The notes: generated from the letters alone by a model not told the origin. Counted from the first letter of the stretch, positions 49,001-59,717 are shown. The stretch: 64,000 bases of DNA from Bolinopsis microptera (GCF_026151205.1 NC_087079.1:4917230-4981229), one strand, 5' to 3'. Program-made: numbers and translations.

Positions 49001-49027
49001 AAGAAGAAGGTAGAAAATAAGTCTTGA
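40075..49027 (+). CDS. Nine-exon gene, 534-codon predicted nuclear-type protein
   Basis: Exons: 40075-40212, 41141-41249, 41853-41898, 43778-43837, 44155-44508, 44619-44822, 47319-47378, 47483-47652, 48564-49027. All eight introns are GT-AG and every phase matches, giving 1605 nt with one stop. Residues 27-80 look like a small beta-barrel ([20 protein letters not shown], then [20 protein letters not shown]). Residues 84-118 are Lys/Arg-rich with a likely nuclear signal (EKAKKKRKT). Residues 119-304 are a Pro/Ala/Ser/Gln/Thr linker with a tandem [12 protein letters not shown] repeat. Residues 329-378 form a charged coiled coil ([11 protein letters not shown]). Residues 382-534 are a helical C-terminus of no family I recognise. 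The architecture recalls chromatin or transcription adaptors such as BEN-domain-like proteins, but no such domain is demonstrated. The start is the first ATG after a possible acceptor at 40068, so a 5' untranslated exon is likely. Extra or alternative exons in the 2.5-kb intron 6 cannot be excluded. Confidence 0.75.
40733..40824. repeat. (GAATTA)n hexanucleotide microsatellite in intron 1
   Basis: About 15 copies of GAATTA/AATTAG with one or two A substitutions near the left edge. It lies in the first intron of the nine-exon gene. Distinct in sequence from the TTAGGG array in intron 3. Confidence 0.92.
42144..43283 (+). repeat. Telomeric (TTAGGG)n array with a (TTGGGG)n block, inside intron 3
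   Basis: About 1.14 kb of GGGTTA repeats, G-rich on the plus strand, almost perfect. A homogeneous block of GGGGTT (about 32 copies, 42495-42686) interrupts it, and a short GGTTA pentamer run occurs near 42734-42760. Single-base losses occur near 42942 and 43204-43220. The array lies between exons 3 (ends 41898) and 4 (starts 43778) of an otherwise phase-consistent gene, so it is interstitial, not a chromosome end. The hexamer makes open frames of alternating V-R, L-G and T-L residues that are not genes. Confidence 0.97.
43281..43665. repeat. Duplicated 120-bp segment flanking a second TTAGGG tract
   Basis: GGCAAAAACCATTTTGGTCA through ...GATTAGCTGTTA occurs at 43281-43402 and again at 43541-43665 (the second with a 3-bp insertion, TAATGAA for TGAA). 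Between them lies a 137-bp TTAGGG tract (43406-43543) with a few variants. The unit array-plus-segment was therefore duplicated once. Confidence 0.9.
45213..45432. mobile_element. Fragment of the foldback element (one arm only)
   Basis: TTCATTCAAAAATATTGATA through ...ATGGGCGTGGCTG matches the inner-to-outer right arm of the elements at 7654-8978 and 56027-57439, with a gap of about 55 bp. It has no G/C homopolymer end and no opposite arm, so it is a truncated copy. It sits in intron 6 of the nine-exon gene. Confidence 0.8.
45469..45705 (-). pseudogene. Possible LINE ORF1 C-terminal fragment in intron 6
   Basis: Minus-strand frame: [44 protein letters not shown]. The pattern (hydrophobic-V-x-x-D-x-S/T-P-E-x-R/E, a Lys-rich helix, then H-F/Y-I-x-x-G-x-V) is one I associate with ORF1-type proteins of invertebrate LINEs, from memory of the family pattern only. 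It is antisense within an intron of the host gene. Confidence 0.4.
46149..46405. repeat. Irregular CTTGGGGCACA repeat in intron 6
   Basis: Repeats of CTTGGGGCACA/GCTGGGGCACA of about 10-18 bp, organised in a higher-order unit of about 110-180 bp (GTTACTTGGGGCACACTTGG occurs at 46187 and 46340). Open frames through it on both strands are artefacts of periodicity. Confidence 0.8.
46985..47102. repeat. Four to five copies of a GTATTGAAAAGTGTATTTAC repeat
   Basis: A unit of about 28-32 bp, GTATTGAAAAGTGTATTTAC followed by TGAACT(GA) or CGAACT, tandem and imperfect. It lies in intron 6 about 220 bp before exon 7. Confidence 0.85.
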
Positions 49028-49530
49028 TATGCTTAATATATTCAAATATATAGACTTTCAAATTTTTAACAATTTTAACAATTTTATTAAGTGAATTTTT
49101 AATTTGTGTAAATATTCATAATTTTGACAAATTTGTCTGTTTCTTGTTTGTTTGTTTTTAATGACATTATTTTAAATCATTATCTTTGGTAATGTTCGTT
49201 TACTTTCAGTGAAACCTCAATTTTACAGTTTGAACAGTTTATATAACTGGCAGTTCAACTTGGAAATTGTGCTTACAAATTATTGGGGGTATAACTTTTT
49301 TTACTGTTTTTACTGTTCTTGTTTAATATGGACATGTTATGGCCTTTTTACCCGAGCCGATCATGTTAACTGTTACTTTGTGATACACGCTTCGTTTCAT
49401 TTTCTAAATCCAAAACTCGCACTGATTTAGTCATGCTGTGATGTTGCCGGGCGAGAAAATAACTTATACGCTCGATTCCAAAGCATGGCAAAAGCCTTGT
49501 ATGAACTGGTTATCATGTGTCCTCGAGAAT
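49028..49530. other. 3' flank of the nine-exon gene, no further gene
   Basis: AT-rich, with repeated AATTTTTAACAATTTTAAC near 49064. I found no clear AATAAA in the first 400 bases after the stop, so the polyadenylation site is unresolved. Confidence 0.4.
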
Positions 49531-51157
49531 ACAGCTCTTTTCTCAGGTGCCGATTATGTCAAAACAACGGAGAATATGTAGCAACAAACAACAAAATGGA
49601 CACAGGACAAGTAACTGTGCGGTACAAGCCACTCAATCGACTAGTAGGAGACCCTTTCAAGTACAAGTAAGAAGAAACTTTGTTTTAAATTAAAATGGCC
49701 TAGATAATAGATAATATAGCAACTCTTATACACAAGACGGGACAATTTTTCCTCCCTTAGCAGCTATACCTATCCATAAATTTTGTCCAATACAACTGGA
49801 TTTGTTTTACAACTCCTGACGTTTCCGTTATTAGGAATCAGGATATATCAAATGAAACTTCTTGATAAACTTAGTTTAAAAACCATCTTTGTTTACAGTG
49901 CAAATATTTCAGGTTTCGGGGGCTTATTTAAGCTAATCAACACATCAGCAAAACCGTGCATCATTCGGGCAATTAAGTTAAGTTGCGAAGTTTTGAGATG
50001 TTCAAAATTACTATTTCCTGACTGGTTTCATGTTGGTATGATAACTTTTCATAATATCTTAAACTGTTCATAATGTGTTTGTGACGAGTTATTGTACAAT
50101 CTTTGCTTCCACGCTAAACTTCAGGATCGATGCCCATGCTTACAAACAATATGAAAAAGGGAGATTGCTACTGGCAAGAGATCATATTGGTCGTTGCTAT
50201 CGTCTGCAGAGATCTATATATAACTTGTTTGAGCAAAAATTGGTGACTTTACAAACTATAAGTAATAAATCATTTTATGTATTTGTTTTAGAATTTAATT
50301 TTTGTTGAAAAATATGGGCGGTGTATAAAGTATTCTTTCGGCGAAGGTTATGTTTTAACGCCTACGTTTCAGGAATTTTGGTCTGGTCTGGTTTGACATC
50401 AAATAGTTGCAGTCCTCCCCACAACTATTGGACGAAATATTGGTATGTGATATTCATTTTAGTTTCTAAAGTCGCACCGTCCACATTTTGTTGAATACAA
50501 TTTCTTAGTGGAAACGTGTCTCCACTCTCCTGGATCGGACTAGGGTGCATTTTGAACGACATCTTCAATATAATACCCAATTTATTAAAAGAACATAGCA
50601 AGAAAGAAAGCTCATATTTTTTATAGATAGCTTTAAACAAGAATATTGTTCTACCTGTGGTGTTGAACATTGTCGATCTGTGGCAAAAATTAAATGTAAC
50701 TGAGAAACAAATGATTGACTAACATGATAAACTACTGGTATGGTCGTTAAAAATGGCGTTTTACATAGAAATATCGCATTCAGCTTGTATCGGCTGCAGC
50801 TCACACGTCTCTCCTAAATTGTTGACTCAAAAAAATATGAATTTCAAGAATTTGGTTTCAAAATCAAATTTCTCCTAATATGCAAATGCGTGTGGCACTT
50901 TGTGGACAGTTTTAAAATTTAAACAGATGCTAACTATGAAACTTTTTTGGCTCGGAAGGAGCGTCGCCATATGCAGAATTTGTGATACTCTTCGCGCGAA
51001 ATCAACACGCGGATTTATTGACAATTCCACAGGCGCGCAAATCGGTGCGTATGTAAGTAGCCTCTGAGAGGCTAGTCCACAGCCTCTGAGAGGGTAGTAG
51101 TAGCGCCTCAGAGGCAAGTGACTAGCCTCTCAGAGGCAACTGATTTTTAACAGGGTG
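49531..51157 (-). repeat. Dispersed repeat family A, copy 2 (about 1.63 kb)
   Basis: Reverse complement of 23348-25026 with a few per cent divergence by eye. Its left end carries the LINE-like tail: GGAGACCCTTTCAAGTACAA then GTAAGAAGAA (49650-49675). Its right end is the CCTCTGAGAGGC hairpin cluster and ends at ...CTGATTTTTAACAGGG. It lies 0.5 kb downstream of the nine-exon gene. The two copies flank 24.5 kb in inverted orientation. Confidence 0.85.
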
Positions 51158-51503
51158 GGGTTGAAAAAACACTCTTTTATTCCATCAATTCGTTTAGACA
51201 ATCTATCATCATCATTAATAATGCGGCGTTCACCCAATGTCTGGTCAAATAACATCTAATAAGGTATGCCAATCTATACATAAATGGAAGTGGAACCAAA
51301 TCGGGTGGGGTCTACTTGCTTGGGAATAAAATACGTTGCCTGACAGCGGAGCAATAATATCTAATGGTTTACCAGATAAAGCATAAAACCGATGGTTTGC
51401 AGTTCAAAATAAGATTGAATTTATAGTTGAGATGTTGGCAAATAATTTGTCACAATTCGTTATGTCATGATTTTGTTGACAAATAAAGAAAAAAAAACAC
51501 CAA

Positions 51504-51700
51504 TAATTTACGTTGGGCACGTGTGAAATTCCACATAACCATCAATGATGAATTATTTGAAGTTCATGAATAATTTACGTTGGGCACGTGTGAAATTCCA
51601 CATAACCATCAATGATGAATTACTTGAAGTTCATGAATAATTTACGTTGGGCACGTGTGAAATTCCACATAACTATCAATGATGAACTTGAAGTTCATGA
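51504..51700. repeat. Three tandem copies of a 67-bp unit
   Basis: The unit ATTTACGTTGGGCACGTGTG then AAATTCCACATAACCATCAA and TGATGAATTATTTGAAGTTC repeats three times; the third copy has a short deletion (TGATGAACTTG). Each unit has a CACGTG palindrome. Non-coding. Confidence 0.92.
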
Positions 51701-52739
51701 GGTGAATTTGAAGGCGATTTTTGCATTACATTTTTGTATTTAGCTCATATTATAATACAATAATACCTGGCTGTTGAGTGCTACGGGCGATATAATGCCC
51801 GACACTTTAGCGGAGGGCATTATTTACCAGTGTCCACGACTTTTCGGGGAAATAATTCTCGGAAAATATTATAAATCACAAAATCGTTTATCTTTATTTG
51901 ACAACGGAGAACATTTCACTTGTCACAATTCAAGTTTTATCGAATCAATTAGAATAACCTAACGCTCGAGTTAAACCACTTCCGATGTCATAAAAAGCTA
52001 GAGATTATTCGAAACACTCGTGCGCCTACTCACAATAATTTGCATGCATACAGTGTAGAATAACCTTTTGAACAGCAAGTAAAAGTTAACTAAAACAGTA
52101 AAACTTACTCAACGCAACAATCTTATACCGATTTTGCCATTGTGGATAGGTTGCCAATGTGGATTGCGATAACTGATCTCCATACCGCTCTCCTATATTT
52201 ACTGTAGGCTGTGATGTGATCGGCAGCTTGTTACAGCTAATTGTTAGTGTACGGCTAGTACGATCCTGTCCTCAAATAGTCAATCACGTTATATCTATGC
52301 CCTATGGATCAGATCTCAATGGATCAAATCAGCATTAGAGCATTAGGACAGTGGGAGCAACGTCACAAGATTACCCGTAAGCTTGTGAAATACGAATGTG
52401 ATCCTAAATTACAAATGTGATCCGAAAGTCGGACAGATGTCGCCAAAAACGACTCCTGTCCGAACTCCTGCTAATTCGGCTGGCGGACAGATGTCGCTGT
52501 CGGACAGATGTCGCCCAATCATATTAGTTGCCCCCGCTCTAACCAACATTACCTCTACAGTCTAAATTTTGGGGGGAATAAATTTGGTAAACAAAGTGGG
52601 GGAATCAAAAACCAACTACAAACCGGAGAAAGGACATACCTATATCTAGTCAAAACTCCAACACTCCCCCTTTTCATCTTCAATCATTGTTGCGGGAATC
52701 TGTAACATTGTACTAAAAACTCCATATTATAAACTGAAA
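51701..52739. other. No recognised gene
   Basis: Contains CGGACAGATGTCGC four times near 52431-52515 (a related motif recurs at 61205-61240). The 62-65 codon frames at 51774 and 52508 have no recognisable domain. Confidence 0.35.
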
Positions 52740-54478
52740 AAGGCCCACGGGGCTAAAATGGTACTCCCCCCACATCTGACCCTTTCTTTAAATTTACCAC
52801 CACAACGGTTTTAAGCGCAGTCACTAACGCTTTTTTTTAAATTTTGTAGATTCAAGAATTAGTTATTATAGTTGAAGTAGGTATACTGTCAATTTTGTAT
52901 ATAAAAATATTTAAAATTTAAAGAGTTTGGGATCTTTTCATTCCACTTTTCCTTTTTTTAATACCACCCCCACAGGATCATATTTTGTATCAACTTAAAA
53001 ACTGAAACGTTTTAAATTTGGGACAGGGAAAGGGCCCGGGGAAAGGGGAGGGGGGAAGGGGACGGGTTAAAGGGGGACGGGGAAAGGGACGGGGAAAAGG
53101 GACTTGGGGGACGGGGTAAGGGAACAGGGTAAAACGGGGTAAGGGCGGGGTTAAGGGGAGGGGTGGGGCCCAGGGAAAGGGGAAACGGGGAAAAAGGGAC
53201 AGGGTGGGGGGACGGGGAAGGGACGGGAAAGGGACAGGGAAAGGGAAAGGGGTAACCGGGGTAAAGACGGGAAAGGGAAAAGGAAAAGGGACAGGGAAAG
53301 GGACGGGGTAAGGGACGGGTAAGGGACGGGGTAAAGGGGACAAAGGACGGGAAAGGGGCCGGGGAAAGGGGCCCGGGGTGGGGACGGGTTAAGGGACAGG
53401 GAAAGGGGAAAAAGGGACGGGGAAAGGGGAAAAGGGGAAAATTTTAAGGGGACGGGGTAAACAGGGAAAGGGGACGGGTAAGGGAACGGGGAAAAGACAG
53501 GGTAAGGGACGGGTAAGGGACAGGGAAAGGGGACGGGGAAAAGGGACGGGTAAGGGACGGGTAAATCCCGGGTAAAGGGCGGGGGAAAGGGGAAAAGGGA
53601 ACCGGGGCCCGGGTAACCCGGGGAAACGGGGTTTGGGGAAAACCCAAAAAGGGGCAAAGTTGCACCCACAGGGGGGTTTTTTGAAAGATACTGACAATTA
53701 CCACAAAAAGGGGGTTCGTGAGGGGGTCAAATAAAAAAGAACTTTTAAAAGGAAAATTAAAAATGAATGACTTATTTGTCTACTTTTTCCACAACGACCA
53801 ACATTTTTTCCGACAGTTTTGCAGGTTCTTTCAGCTATTTTATTTTTAACTCCCGAAATAATTTTACAAAAATAACCGTATTGGGGGTTTTTGATGGAAA
53901 ATTTTAATTTTCGACACCCACAGAGGGAAAATTTTGAATTAGAACCCCAGCCTTCCCCAAGGATGGGCAAATACTCACCCACACAATCTTTTGGAAAAAT
54001 TTTGCTTTTTAAAACCAAGGGGATTTTCAGGAAATTTTTCCCTTTGTAATTTTGGGGGCGTTCTTAAAACAAAAAAAACCCCTTTTTTCCCCAAATTCAT
54101 GGGAACCAAATTTATATTATCCCAACCCAAGCTACACCAACAAAATTTTTCAATGCTTTTGGCACAAAGGAAACACACAAAGAACAAAAAATCGTCGTAA
54201 AAAAAACACCCTTAAACCCTGTAAAAAATTTTAAAATTTAAGTTTTAAAACCCATTTTTTTAATTAACATAAAACCCTTTAAAAAGACGTTAAAAAAGTT
54301 TCCCCGGGTTATCAAAATTTTTTGCCATGGTTTTTTGGGTTGTTGAAAAATTGCCGGGGGTAAGGATTCTATATAAGAATATAACAGAGTTCGATATTGC
54401 GGGTATTAATAAAATTTCCCTTTTTTAAAAAAAAAAAAAAAAAATTAAAAAAAAAAAAAAAAAAAAAATTTAAAAAAA

Positions 54479-54515
<37 letters not shown>

Positions 54516-54740
54516 ACCCCTTTTACAGGGAAAAAATTTGGGGCCACTTTTTGACCCTTTTTCATTTTTTTTTGGATGGGCCAAAAGTGCCATAAAAACA
54601 ATTTTATTTTAGTTTTTGGGTTTTAGAGACTGCCATTTTAAATTTTACTTTTCACCCCTTTTTAATTTTTCCTTATTCTACGGGAATTCATTTTGATTTA
54701 AAAAGCATGATTTTGGGGCATCCCTTTCCCCAAATCCCAA
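52740..54740. other. Compositionally aberrant region, possible low-quality consensus
   Basis: From about 53020 to 53650 the plus strand is almost only G and A with scattered C and T, made of irregular GGGACGGGGAAAGG motifs. The rest has unusually many homopolymers of four to eight bases (for example runs of A, C and T near 54050-54100) and a near-pure A tract with T interruptions at 54424-54513. Pro-rich minus-strand frames at 52990-53704 overlap in three frames and come from the purine bias, not from a gene. The style is unlike the rest of the window. Confidence 0.6.
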
Positions 54741-55776
54741 TTTCCTGCCTTCAACTCAAGCTATGTCTAGCTATAAGTGCTCTTTTATCCTTTGATCTCC
54801 TGCTCCACAACAATTAAGGCTATATATCTACCTAAATTGTAGCCGTTTTTATCTTTATTGTGACATTTCTTACTTATTTAACAGTCACGACTAATTTCAA
54901 TAAATGCTAACTAACAAAATTAAGTAAATTAGCAATGAGCATCCACGTTACCTTTTTACACAAAATCCACTGGGATTACAAAAACCATCAAATAAACACA
55001 CACACTTTTACAATTTACATAGTCTTGCACTCACAAGGGGCCACAAATCAGTTAAGGCCTGATTACTTATTAGACTATTGATATTATCTAAAAAAATTCA
55101 AACCATCAATAAAATATGTAAAAATGAGAAAGTAAAAAATTGAAGTGATGATAAAATCAAATCGAATCCGAATTATTTTGTCACAAATTTACGGCTTGAT
55201 ATGAAACTTTTTTCATGTTTGCAATGACGCTGATTTTGCCGTTTCAAATCACAAAAAATATTTTTTTAGATTTGTAAGAAATGTAAACTTTTGACACAAT
55301 TTCATAGTTCTATTACCCGTTATCTTCAAATTGAAATATTTTTGACCAGGATTTCTACTAGTACTGTTATGCTATGTGTTGAACAATTCTTTAACCCACC
55401 TCATAAATCTCGCTGTTCTCTACGGTTCGATTATCCAAGTACTAGGAAACACACCAATGAGCACCGACATCTTTTGAACAATGGACATTTTATTTATAGC
55501 CCTCAACTTAGACTCAGAGTCCAGTGCCAGTACAAATGAAACTCTCAATGGCAATTAGAGAGACCTTAATGGGTCAGGTTTTACAAGTTTAACAGCTCAT
55601 GGATTATACAGAACTTCAAAACGATCCTCAGTCTACCTTAAATTATGCCAGACCCGTGTAGATTTACTCTGCTATTTTTCGTCTACTTCAAAAAGACGCA
55701 GCTGATGCCTCATGGTTTATGCAAACATTAAACGCCCTCCCAGCCCCTGCCTAATCGTATTTAAATTTTTCTGCAG
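54741..55776. other. No recognised gene
   Basis: AT-rich sequence of normal appearance. An 82-codon frame at 55291-55539 (+) has no motif. It may include untranslated or 5' intronic sequence of the Kringle gene, whose signal-peptide exon was not found. Confidence 0.35.
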
Positions 55777-56030
55777 GCGAACCTTGACTCCGGGTTTCCC
55801 ATTGATTCAGCAGGTATGACTCTTATAAAAGGTCACATATAATTGAGATAAATTATAATTTGGAAACCTCAATTACCTCATACGCCTGTAATCTGTATTA
55901 ATGTGAAATTAAGAAACCCAAATTTACATTATAAATATTTACTACCTACAGAAAGCAAAACATTGTCAATGTTTCTCTTGTTAATCTTACGATTGATCAC
56001 TTCGTCTTTAAGTGGTGAGTAAGGTTTTAA

Positions 56031-56093
<63 letters not shown>

Positions 56094-57386
56094 CTGGGGT
56101 GGGGGGGGTTCACCCTAATTTTTTGTAAAACTTGGTTTCGAGATAGCAGTTGACCAACAAACTAGGACCGGTGACCAAACTTTTGAGGGGTCCCCGACCC
56201 CAACCGCCGAACGGTGCTCGCGGGGCAGCCACGCCCATATTTGGTTCAAATTAGGCCCAATTTAGCCAAATACCCTGAACATGCCCAAAACCCAGATTTT
56301 ATGTGCTCTACTTGTAGCTAGTAGTCCCCTGAACAAGTATATGAATTTTCATCAAGATTGGGCAAAAAATGACTGAGTTATGAGCCAAAAACCATATGAC
56401 CATATTTGGGCATACGCACCAAATTTGATCGATTTTGGCCCATAAATTGGTCAAATATCAATATTTTTGAATGAAACCAACTTTATATGAAAGGTAAGCT
56501 TATACTACACATTCTCTATGATTATCAGCTCAGTATCTACCTAACTGTGGATTCTGTGTTCAAATAATCACAAAAAATGAACAAAATCGTCCATATCTCA
56601 GTTCGCGATATTTGCAAAACTGATTTCGCTCAAAACAATAGAACTCAATAGGGTTTCAATATTTTTACATGAAATGTTCAGAATCAACGTAGAATCGCAT
56701 TTCGACCTTATCTTTTGTATTGAAATTTTGAGTTAGGCCTTTAAAAAAATTTGGCGGCCAAATTCCAAAATTTGCCAGGCATTTTTCAGAATTTGGCCGC
56801 CAAATTTTTTAAAGGCCTAACTCAAAATTTCAATACAAGAGATAAGGTCGAAATGCGATTCTACGTTGATTCTGAAAATTTCATGTAAAAAATATTGAAA
56901 GTTGAAACCCTATTGAGTTCTATTGTTTTGAGCGAAATCAGTTTTGCAAATATCGCCAACTGAGATATGGACGATTTTGTTCATTTTTTGTGATTATTTG
57001 AACACAGAATCCACAGTTAGGTAGATACTGAGCTGATAATCATAGAAAATGTGTAGTATAAGCTTACCTTTCGTATAAAGTTGGTTTCATTCAAAAATAT
57101 TGATATTTGACCAATTTATGGGCCAAAATCGATCAAATTTGGTGCGTATGCCCAAATATGGTCATATGGTTTTTGGCTCATAACTCAGCCATTTTTTGCC
57201 TGGGTTTTGGGCATGTCCAGGGTATTTGGCTAAATTGAGCCTAATTTGAACCAAATATGGGCGTGGCTGCCCCGCGGGCACCGTTTGGCGGTTGGGGTTG
57301 GGGACCCCCTCAAAAGTTCGGTCACCGGTCCTAGTTTGTTGGTCAACTGCTATCTCGAAACCAAGTTTCACAAAAAAATCAGGGTG

Positions 57387-57435
<49 letters not shown>

Positions 57436-58089
57436 TTAATTAAACCGTTTTTCTTACAAGTTCTGTTGCCGAAAAACCACTGAATAATTTCATTCCTCCA
57501 ATTACGCAAATATCAAGCTCTCTAAAACGTTGTGACAGAACTGCACATCATAATCATTTGGCCAACTTAAATTTCAGTCCTGGAATGTTGGGATGCCTAT
57601 GATAGAAGTAACAATGGATCAGGATATCGGGGGACTAAATCTACAACGGTTAACGGCGTCACGTGTCAGAATTGGAGATCAGATAGTCCCCACGAAGTAA
57701 GGATAAATAAATTGTGAGTATAGGTACTAACAATAATATTTTGATAATAATATTTTATAATTACTTGTTTTTAGCAAAGTTTGGTTCTAAACAAGGGATA
57801 GTTAAAAACAACGCCCAATTTTATTCTTTCCCTAAAACAAATTACTAAATATCAAAACTTCATTGTAATTTCTTCCAATATCTCTTGTCATAAGCTAAAT
57901 TACGGAGATAATACAAATCAAAAATATTATTTATAGAAATAAAAGATTTCTTTTACATAAATCATGCACAATCAGCGAGAATAGATTGCTTTGGGGCCAT
58001 CTACTTATAATTATAAGGACGACCGCCAAAATCGCAGATTTTCAGACCACCCCCTCCCCCTGTCCGGGTGTGTCCGAACTTTCAAAACC

Positions 58090-58126
<37 letters not shown>

Positions 58127-59192
58127 CCTGGACGTCCTTATTTCCAGCTACTTTAAAGAGTACAAATAAAACTAGCACAAATTTGTTGTTAATAAAATTC
58201 AAAGAGTTGAAATAAAATTCAAAGAGTTGAAATAAATGGGACTTTTTTGTTAAATCTGCCAAAATTTCCGGACGTCCGGATTTTCAGAAACCATTAAAAA
58301 AATAAAAATACACGATGTTTTTTCTTCTCATCAATCCCTACTACTCTACTGCAGTGAGGGGACTGGCAATCACAACTATTGCCGAAACCCAGAGGCGAAG
58401 TACGATAAAGTTTGGTGCTACACGATGGATTCCGAAACAAGATGGGAATACTGCTCCGTCCCAACTTGTTGTGAGTTGACATTGTTAGCTTCTAGTCAGC
58501 TTTAATTTTCAAATTGGGCTCCCTGAGCCCAATACTTTATTTCAAGATTTGTTGATTGATATTTTAGAAAATTCTGCGTAAAAATTTAATCTGCCTCTTT
58601 CAGCCCCGAGAAATGGAGGTTGGAGTTCCTACTCTTCTTGGTGGTCCTGCTCTGCAGAGTGTGGGGGAGGAACACAGACAAGGACCCGGACCTGTACTAA
58701 TCCTTCCCCAAAAGACGGTGGCGCTGACTGTTCCGGATCATCTTCCCAGACTCAGTCCTGTAACGCCCATTCCTGCCCAGGTATTATCTCTTACAACTAT
58801 GTTGTTGTAAGTTACAATTATAGATTGAGTATGTATCGATCGTCTGCGGCTGAAGCTTTGTAAAACGAATAATGAGCTAACAAACATTTGTTTTCATTTT
58901 AACTCCTCTGCATATACGTAATTTAAAAGATTTCGAGTCGACACTACTACTGCACACTATATAACTATAACTCTATAAGACCTTGATCCATAGATAACAG
59001 GGATTATTTCAGTTGACTGCAGGATCCTAGACACAACTTGGTATAATGTTTTAGTAGAACCAGCACTACCGGTTCAACACGGAACGGAGATTACCTTGAG
59101 CTGTCCTGAAGACTCCACCAACATAGGAGGTGACAAAGCAGATTGTCAGGACGGAGACCTGATTCCAACAGGACAAAATCCGGATTGTCGTG
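55777..59192 (+). CDS. Kringle - TSP1 - sushi-like extracellular mosaic protein, partial gene
   Basis: Exons join in phase on the plus strand: a probable small exon 55777-55813 ([12 protein letters not shown]), then 57578-57713, 58355-58470, 58604-58780 and 59013-59192, all GT-AG. The second and third exons make one Kringle domain with all six cysteines ([57 protein letters not shown]). The fourth encodes a thrombospondin type 1 repeat ([25 protein letters not shown], six cysteines). The fifth looks like a sushi/CCP-type module ([19 protein letters not shown], then ADCQDGD, NPDC). The domain-bounding introns are phase 1, as in shuffled extracellular modules. No signal peptide, membrane segment or stop is in reach: both ends are missing. 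Kringle and TSP1 modules bind proteins or glycans on the cell surface or in the matrix; the ligand is unknown. The foldback element lies in the first intron. Confidence 0.82.
56027..57439. mobile_element. Foldback element, copy 2, flanked by TTAA, with a 63-G end
   Basis: Same structure as 7654-8978: TTAA, a G run of 63 bases (56031-56093, then CTGGGGT and more G), TTCACCCTAATTTTTT..., two complementary arms around a centre near 56780, then a C run of 46 bases (57390-57435) and TTAA. The right arm lacks about 75 bp present in the left arm (junction near 57198). It lies between the first two recognised exons of the Kringle gene. Frames in the arms are not genes. Confidence 0.85.
58088..58123. 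repeat. Poly-C tract in the Kringle gene intron
   Basis: A run of about 35 C, between GACCACCCCCTCCCCCTGTC and CTCCCCTGGACGTCC. On the minus strand it is a poly-G tract able to form quadruplexes. Related GGACGTCC motifs recur at 58129 and 58269. It lies between the two exons that split the Kringle domain. Confidence 0.9.
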
Positions 59193-59717
59193 GTTAGTGT
59201 ACGCTTAACATATAAAGTTTCCCCGTTGTTAAACTAGAATTACTGATCATTATTTATTTAATGGTTAAGTTAATTGTATATATATATATTTCGTTGCTGT
59301 ACTCCTACACATTAAAAGTCGGTGTTGATTAGATCTTCGAAATTCTTTGCATCATTTTATTAAACATCGTTATCTGAGATAAAATTGTTCTAAAAGCAAC
59401 TGGAATATACACAAATCTTTAAAATAACTTACAAACTAGGAAAGGAAAACAAGTCTTAGGAAGACGTACAAAACTATGTGATTTAAAACGGTACAAAACT
59501 AAAACATACTGAGTAATAATCAAACGAAAAGAATGGCTGAGTACATCTTATCTAATCTATTAGAGATTAGTTTCTCGGAAAAAGCTAGATTTCTCTGAAT
59601 CAAGCAGTAATTATATTTAAATAGTAATGAATATAACACGTCTCTGATAGCAATATTGTGAACTAAACACGGGTTTATAGGCTAAGATCATGTTAAATAA
59701 AGTAAATAAACTAAATA
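59193..59717. other. Intron or 3' sequence of the Kringle gene; no exon seen
   Basis: AT-rich, begins with a good donor (GTTAGTG). A TATATATATA run occurs at 59279-59290. No further exon compatible with phase 1 was recognised before the Penelope-like fragment. Confidence 0.35.

Noticed and set aside
52990-53704. Pro-rich minus-strand frames of 86-172 codons
   Set aside because: Three frames are Pro-rich at once because the plus strand is nearly all purine; this is composition, not coding.
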